A program made the position numbers and the translations under genes. The notes below the pieces were generated by a model. The model made no database searches. It saw only the letters and a list, made by a program, of their open reading frames with translations, and was not told the DNA's origin. 64,000 nucleotides of DNA from Rhodamnia argentea (Eukaryota; Streptophyta; Magnoliopsida; Myrtales; Myrtaceae): assembly GCF_020921035.1 (NCBI RefSeq), contig NC_063151.1, positions 5,022,001 through 5,086,000 on the forward strand. The letters run 5' to 3'. Positions 58,675 through 64,000 of this stretch are shown piece after piece. Numbering within the stretch: the stretch's first letter is position 1; every line of letters begins with the position of its first letter.

Positions 58675-59829
58675 CTAATCAAAATCTGTTAGTGCCTCAG
58701 CTCCAGCCACAATTTCCATTAATTCCCCTGTAATCTTCGCCTGCCGTTCCCTGTTATAAGCAATTGAGAGATTCTTTTTCAATTCAACGGCATTGTCGGT
58801 CGCATTACTCATGGCATTCATCCTAGCAGCTACCTCACTTGCAATTGATTCCTGCAATGCCCTCAAAATCTGGCTATTCAAATACAGAGGCATCATAGCA
58901 TCAAGAATCTGAACAGGGTCTTGCTCAAACTGCAACAGAGGCGAAATCTCGCTGTTCTTCTTCTCAGTTTGCTCCCACTCAACTGACAATTTCGCTTCTT
59001 TAGTAGTCAATCTGAATAACTCATCCCCATCGGCATCAACACTATATCCATTCACATCGAGTACCTCTCCCTTAGGCGACAAAGGAAGCAAAGTATGGAT
59101 AACCGGATCAGACTTGATCAATGACACAAACTTAGTGTACACTAACTCAACTTTATCGACCTCTTCACTAACAAACAATGAGAAGACATCGTCCGCAATC
59201 ACCTGGGCTTCCTTCACTGTAGGAAAACTGTCTCCCTTAATAAACCTATCAACTGGAACATTAGGCCTGCGCATAAAATATGAATTACCCTTTTTTCCGA
59301 CGCTAATCAAGGTGTAGTCCAATTCAAGATTTTCAAGTTCTGCGATCCGGGTCTCGGCCTTCCTGAGGACAGCATTGTTGAATCCGCCACAAAGGCCCCG
59401 ATCACCGGTCACAACGACGAGGGCAACTTTCTTTACGGGCCTGATATTTGTCAAAGGAACATCTACATCCTCCCCTTGAAGCTGCTCATTCATGTAGCAC
59501 AGGAATTCCACTAGGGTTTCAGCAAAAGGTCTTGCATTGATCACAGCTTCTTGAGCACGCCGAACTTTTGCCGCAGCCACCAACTTCATGGCTTCAGTGA
59601 CCTTCTGCGTGCTCTTCACGGACTCAATTCGTTCCCTGAGTTCTCGGAGACCGCAACGAATTGGTGCACTAAGTGAAGATTGGTGAAATTGAGATTGAGC
59701 ACTTGATGGTGAGACTGGAAGAGAAACGCGAAGAGGGTTTCGGCGAAGTTGAGAGACGAGTGAAGATGTGTCCGAAAATGGTGGTCTTGAGGCGATCCAC
59801 GAGTTAAGATTGGAGCAATACATGGTCAT
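58675..59829 (-). CDS. ATPC2: Chloroplast ATP synthase gamma subunit, gamma-2 type
   Basis: Rotor-shaft subunit of the plastid CF1Fo ATP synthase. Intronless, 384 aa from the ATG at 59829 (a second ATG two codons later is equally possible). Residues 1-58 are Ser/Arg-rich and fit a transit peptide. The mature part starts near CGLRELRERIESVKSTQKV. Conserved segments: MKLVAAAKVRRAQ (81-93), VVVTGDRGLCGGFNN (138-152), VSLIKSDPVIHTLLPLSPKG (235-254), LYLNSQILRALQES (315-328) and AMSNATDNA (339-347). The chloroplast-specific regulatory insert is present, but its two redox cysteines are Leu257 and Ser263 (GEVLDVNGYSVD; usual form GEICDINGxCVD). Thioredoxin control of gamma should therefore be lost. 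This fits the second, non-photosynthetic-type gamma of plants. The symbol is by analogy with Arabidopsis. Confidence 0.92.
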   Translation of the reverse strand: MTMYCSNLNSWIASRPPFSDTSSLVSQLRRNPLRVSLPVSPSSAQSQFHQSSLSAPIRCGLRELRERIESVKSTQKVTEAMKLVAAAKVRRAQEAVINARPFAETLVEFLCYMNEQLQGEDVDVPLTNIRPVKKVALVVVTGDRGLCGGFNNAVLRKAETRIAELENLELDYTLISVGKKGNSYFMRRPNVPVDRFIKGDSFPTVKEAQVIADDVFSLFVSEEVDKVELVYTKFVSLIKSDPVIHTLLPLSPKGEVLDVNGYSVDADGDELFRLTTKEAKLSVEWEQTEKKNSEISPLLQFEQDPVQILDAMMPLYLNSQILRALQESIASEVAARMNAMSNATDNAVELKKNLSIAYNRERQAKITGELMEIVAGAEALTDFD

Positions 59830-61852
59830 ATGGGTTTTCAAGCTTTTCCTTTGCAGCAACCTATCTCCAAGGACTCGAGGGGATAGAGAGGGTTTATCGT
59901 CAGAGCAATTTAACAGGTCAAATGAAGTTGTTTCTGAACATACCGGAGAGGGAAGCTGGGAATACTGGCGATGCTCCCGTACTTTTCAGCGTTGCTTCCA
60001 ACGGTGTCACCGCCGCGCCAGCGGGCAGAGACGTGCTCCTGTCTTGGTTTCTATATCGCCCCGACCGAGGACTGAGGAGGCACGACGTAAGGGGAAATCA
60101 ACATCAGATCGGCTTGTGTTTTGTTTTCTTTATGTCCTTTTTTGTGTTTCGTTAGTTTCTGTAATTTGTATTGTCAATGCTCTGGAGTGACTAGCCAGAG
60201 GGAAAAGAATTGGTCAAAATTTTAGTAAGCATCAGCTCCGTTTATTTCATAAAACATAAATAATTTGACTATATTATTATCGACAACAATTTATATATAA
60301 ATAATAAGTGAAAATATTTTTTTTTCATTCTTTTAAAATATTTTCTCTTACGCCGTGAAATTTTACTCTTCGTATTCTTGTCCATTTAATTTATTTTTTT
60401 GTCTTTTTTGGCCTAGGCAAATGAAAGAAAAGTAATAAACTAATCATATAATAACATACCAAAAAACTCCAAATAACAAAAAAAAGGTAAAAGTACTCGC
60501 CAACCCTCCCTCGCTTATGGTGGATACATGATAATCCTTTGTCGAAATTGAATTGCTCTCGTTGACAGTTTTTCACCCATAGAGTATTGCAATGCATAAA
60601 CACATAAATAAATAGTTATGATGGGAGACATTTTTCGTTAAAAATTCCGAACATGAATAAATTTAAATTAATACGACGAGGAATTATCACATTAGATAAA
60701 ATGAAAGAGCCGTTTTACACTGGTTCCAATTGGGATATGCGCGAGAGCAGGACATGGAGAGGATAAAGTGCGCTCACTCTTAGGTGCCGCAAGCAAAATC
60801 AAATCAAATTTGCTGTGTTTAAATATGGCGGTTGACATTGATAGGTTTTAGATGGGACGATTGAAAGATACGCGATCCAACGGTCGATGTTGACAAGCAT
60901 GGATCAAGTCTAATGGCTTTTTTTTTTTTATGGGGTCAGAGATTGTGTTGTGTGCCTAATACTATAAATTTGCTTCTATGTGGGTTTTGGAGATTCCTCG
61001 TAATACGGTGGCCATGACTGCTGGGAAGTAGTAAGTATGTGTTTTTCTTCCTTTTGGTCCTCTTTTAACGATCCTTTGGGGGAAAATGGGATTCGGAAGT
61101 TCCGATGTAGATGCAATAACTTCTCTTGCTGGTGTTGATACGTTTTATGTAAATTTCCAAAACATGGTGTCGCTGGTCTGAAGGTCAAGAGAAACCTCCC
61201 GGTTTCAAAATGGCAATATAGGCGAGTGGTGGATTAGTCTTCACTAATCTTGCGAGAACAGATTCGTTAGAATTGGTTTTGGAAACACATAAGATAGAGC
61301 ATATGACCATCGAATCAAAGGGTAAATAGTATCTTCTTTGAAATTTCTTTTATACTAATTAATAAAAAGATAACGGCTCCATTTTCTACCGTTTGCAATG
61401 CCCTCCAAACACGACTTTGTTTAATGCGATAGAAGTTTCTAGACGCTATTCACTTTAAATTTTAGCTAAGTTTGCATATGGGAGATACTTATGTCTAATA
61501 ATAAATCATTTGAAGGTATGCATTGGGGAATTTTCTCTAGTATAGAACGGACAAAAACACAATTGAGAGGAAATTAGAATACATACATACATACATACAT
61601 ACATACATACATACATACTCAGTTTACAAGTGTGCAATGCAACACTTTTGCTTATGAGTTGTAACTTTTTTTTTTTAATTCTTCAAGTGGGTTTGAGATT
61701 ACTTCTTAAGAAAATATGCTCAAAAAATTGAAAATTAAAATTGCATAATTAAATAAATTTATGTTTCTCAAATTATGTTACCAAATGAATTTTTTTTCTA
61801 AAAATATTTCTGAAATAGTTACTCTAAAAGTGTTGAGCATCACCTAAATAAA
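59830..61852. other. Upstream of the gamma-subunit gene and intergenic DNA
   Basis: The first 350 bp are GC-richer and hold the promoter/leader of the minus-strand gene. Plus-strand frames there (59768-60190) overlap the start codon region and are not supported. 60.2-61.8 kb is AT-rich with an old MITE at about 60230-60380 and no gene. Confidence 0.4.
61579..61618. repeat. (TACA)10 tetranucleotide microsatellite
   Basis: About 40 bp of perfect ACAT/TACA repeats. Confidence 0.95.
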
Positions 61853-63097
61853 GGAAAAAATTCAAAAAAGGGCCCGAAGTCCTCTTGTTTTTTCAAATTA
61901 GGGCCCTAAATGAACTCTATTGCAAATAAGGGTCCAAAGTGACATGGTGTGTTTCAATTAAGGGCCTGAAGTGGCCACAGTATTTCAAAAAAGGGTCCGG
62001 CTCGAATGGCACTTTCGTCATTTCACATTTTAATTTTTTGTTCATTTTCCTCTTTTTTTTTTCCTTTTAATTAAAAAAAAAAAAGGAAAAAAAGCCGCAC
62101 AGGTGGGAGGGCTGCCCCTCTCGCTTGTGTGGCCGCCGGCGCATCGCTTATGGGGGGTCGGCGATGGCGATGAAAGCCGGCGTCACTAGCCAAAAGCGAG
62201 GGTCACCGAGAGAAGGTCGGGCCCTCTCCCAGATTTGTGTGGGATCGGCAGGCCCCGCCCGGATCAGGGGCCGCGGGTCGTCGCTCGAGACCGGGCAGGG
62301 GTCACCTAAGCAACGGCATGGCCTCGGAGCAGCAATGGGTCGCGACTACGAAGGCCGAGGGTGGTGTCGAGTTTCGTAGAGGGCGGCCGCGGGGTCCTCT
62401 AGTGGCGCGACGGCTCAAGGTCTTGGGTCGGGTGCGGATCCGAGCTTCTTGGGCTCGAATCTGGTGGCGAGGGGAAGGCGGGCCGGCGATTGAACAGATG
62501 GCTAGTGGCGCGAGGTGGAGTCGGTGGTTGAGTGGGTGGCGGTGAGCAAAGAAGGTGATAGGGGTCGGACCTCACCAAGCTCGTGGGTTCGTGGTTCTCT
62601 CGGCCTCGGGTGCGGGGGCCGGAAACGGTGGCGGCGGCGGCGAGAGGCTTATACCAACGGTCGAGCGGCGCGGCCGTAGGTGGGTTGAGGTGGACGGCTA
62701 GGCGGCATCTACAGATGGAGGGGTGGCCGTGAGCAACATAAGGAAGGAGAAGGAGAAGATGAAGACGAAGGAGAAGAAAGAAAAGAAAGAGTAGGGGAGG
62801 GCCTGGTCGCATCGGGAAAGAGAGAGAGAGTGAAGGGAAAAAAAAGTGTAAAATAGATAAAAAAAGATTTAAAAAAAGAAAAAAAATCAAATAAATAAAA
62901 AGACAAAAATACCCTTAAAATCATGCCCTTTTTTGAAATTTTATGGTTACTTCAAGCCCTTATTTGAAATAATATTCACTTCGGGCTCTTATTTGAGAAA
63001 ATGAGGATACTCCAGGCCCTTATTTGAAACAGATATCATTTAGGGTCTTTATTTAAAAAAATAAGAGGACTTTAGGCCATTTTTTGGATTTTTCCCC
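61853..63097. mobile_element. Mutator-like element, 1.25 kb, with GC-rich core
   Basis: A perfect 9-bp flanking duplication CTAAATAAA occurs at 61844-61852 and 63098-63106. Ends GGAAAAAATTCAAAAAAGGG and, inverted, GGGGAAAAATCCAAAAAATG are followed by repeated AAATAAGGGCC-type motifs. The 62090-62800 core is very GC-rich, with open frames on both strands (62237-62545 +, 62399-62890 -). This is typical of a Pack-type element, but I cannot name a source gene. Relative of the element at 13966. Confidence 0.85.
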
Positions 63098-63412
63098 CTA
63101 AATAAATGACGTGGAATCACAGTAACATCCGATGCATCTGACCCGGGGCCGAGAGGATCCGTCAACTTGACTAACATTCCGATGACCCCGCGCGAATCGG
63201 GCGCGGGCCCGAACGCGAGGTTCCTCTTCAAAGTCATTCAATTTGGTGGAAGGCAAACGAAAAAAAGACAGAAGCAGAAGTTTTCCCTCTTCGCCACCCT
63301 TCTCTCTCCCTCTCTTCTCGCACCTTCTTCCACCCTCTCCTTCACTTTCCACTCCCTCCTTCACCCTCTCTCTCTCCCCCTCTGAAACCCTCGCTCCTCC
63401 ATTTCCGACGCC

Positions 63413-63784
63413 ATGTACAACCTCACCTCTCCGTCTCCTCCTTCCCTCCTTGCCCTCTCCAGAGCTCGCTTCGACTCCACTCCCCTCTCCAGAATTCCCC
63501 CCGCCTTCTCCCCGCGACGTCCTCTCTCCGGAACCGCTCGCCCTTCGTCTCCTCCGCGTTCCGTTCCGCGCGCCGATCGGAGTTTCCGCTGTCCGAGCTT
63601 TTCCACCGCCCCGAGGTGCTCTGTTCCGCGGCTGAGCCGCGGCGTGCGCTGGCGGTCTCCTACGCTGAGTGTCCGCGCTCAGATTAGAACCGGTGCTCTG
63701 GTCATCGAGAGGCTCCAGCGAAGGATTGCTACTATGAGTACGGGACTCCCGTCGACTCTCTGCTTTCAGTATCATCGCCGTTGA
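63413..63784 (+). CDS. Aconitate hydratase-like N-terminal sequence, truncated or continuing off the window
   Basis: Frame of 123 codons from ATG at 63413. It starts MYNLTSPSPPSLLALSRARF and continues Ser/Arg/Pro-rich to VRAQIRTGALVIERLQRRIATM. This is the layout of plant mitochondrial aconitase presequences (MY... start, then IR...VxERLQR.IATMA). Aconitases then continue with NPFKGI...LPKPGGGEFG, which is absent here: after ATM the frame reads STGLPSTLCFQYHRR and stops at 63784. Either an intron begins soon after the shared segment and the next exon lies beyond 64000, or this is a 3'-truncated copy. No clear donor sits exactly at the end of homology. A CT-rich leader (63290-63400) resembles a genuine 5' UTR. 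Confidence 0.5.
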   Translation: MYNLTSPSPPSLLALSRARFDSTPLSRIPPAFSPRRPLSGTARPSSPPRSVPRADRSFRCPSFSTAPRCSVPRLSRGVRWRSPTLSVRAQIRTGALVIERLQRRIATMSTGLPSTLCFQYHRR

Positions 63785-64000
63785 CGATATCGGTTATGTT
63801 AAATCTAAGAGCAAGCTAGATATCTCCAAAAGTTACTTGAATATAAGAACAAAGAGAACGTTATTTTCCTGGTGTTGGATTATTGATGAACGTATTGACA
63901 TAATGTCATCCCCTGCGCGCATTTCTACACGAGGTAGCGTTGAGTGGAGGAGTGATACGTGTCTGCCGTCAAGTATAACTCTGTGTAGAGTGGACGATCA
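63785..64000. other. Window end, no exon identified
   Basis: AT-rich, with no reading frame that continues aconitase. It could be intron or flank. Confidence 0.3.

Noticed and set aside
59768..60190. 140-codon plus-strand frame over the start of the gamma-subunit gene
   Set aside because: It overlaps the minus-strand coding start and leader, has no family resemblance, and is best explained as a shadow frame.

Overview
The window is nuclear DNA from a flowering plant, most likely a eudicot. The genes have many short GT-AG introns, the background is AT-rich, and non-autonomous DNA transposons are dense. Families present include a two-domain plant glyoxalase I, a CASP-like protein, an S40 protein, a geranyl(geranyl) diphosphate synthase small subunit and a plastid F1 gamma subunit. 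A rosid, perhaps Myrtales, is a guess that cannot be proven from the sequence.

Layout. 0.6-3.0 kb: a five-exon GDSL esterase/lipase on the minus strand, with a tRNA-Phe-like sequence in one intron. About 3.2-28.1 kb: a tandem segmental duplication. Unit 1 is about 16 kb and unit 2 about 8.9 kb. Each ends with an intact nine-exon glyoxalase I-type gene (14.8-18.4 kb and 25.4-27.7 kb, + strand), and a third, broken relic follows at 28.3-29.6 kb. Most of the size difference comes from transposon insertions in unit 1. Where the flanks can be aligned, the other unit supplies the empty site. Insertions include hAT-like elements (8-bp target duplications), Mutator-like elements (9-10 bp), PIF/Harbinger-like MITEs (TAA/TTA) and a probable solo LTR. 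Two hAT-like elements carry fragments of host genes: a phosphoglycerate mutase exon and a pentatricopeptide-repeat fragment.

31.3-36.2 kb: a nine-exon bromodomain gene of the BRD1/2/13 type (+). 37.3-38.2 kb: a CASP-like four-TM protein (-). 42.6-43.5 kb: an intronless, very GC-rich small subunit of heterodimeric GPP/GGPP synthase (+) with two G-boxes upstream. 49.0-49.6 kb: an S40-type protein (-). 52.4 kb: an unassigned ORF. 54.9-55.3 kb: a small conserved plant protein of unknown function (-). 58.7-59.8 kb: an intronless chloroplast ATP synthase gamma subunit (-) that lacks the two redox cysteines. 61.9-63.1 kb: a Mutator-like element. 63.4 kb: an aconitase-like N-terminal sequence. The remainder is intergenic DNA with old MITEs, tandem repeats and an RNase H-domain fossil.

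The genes do not form an operon or pathway. The most distinctive feature is the glyoxalase cluster. Both intact copies start with a signal-peptide-like exon rather than an obvious transit peptide. Residues at the family's metal-ligand positions are changed in the same way in both: His to Asn in domain 1, and Gln to His at two sites in domain 2.
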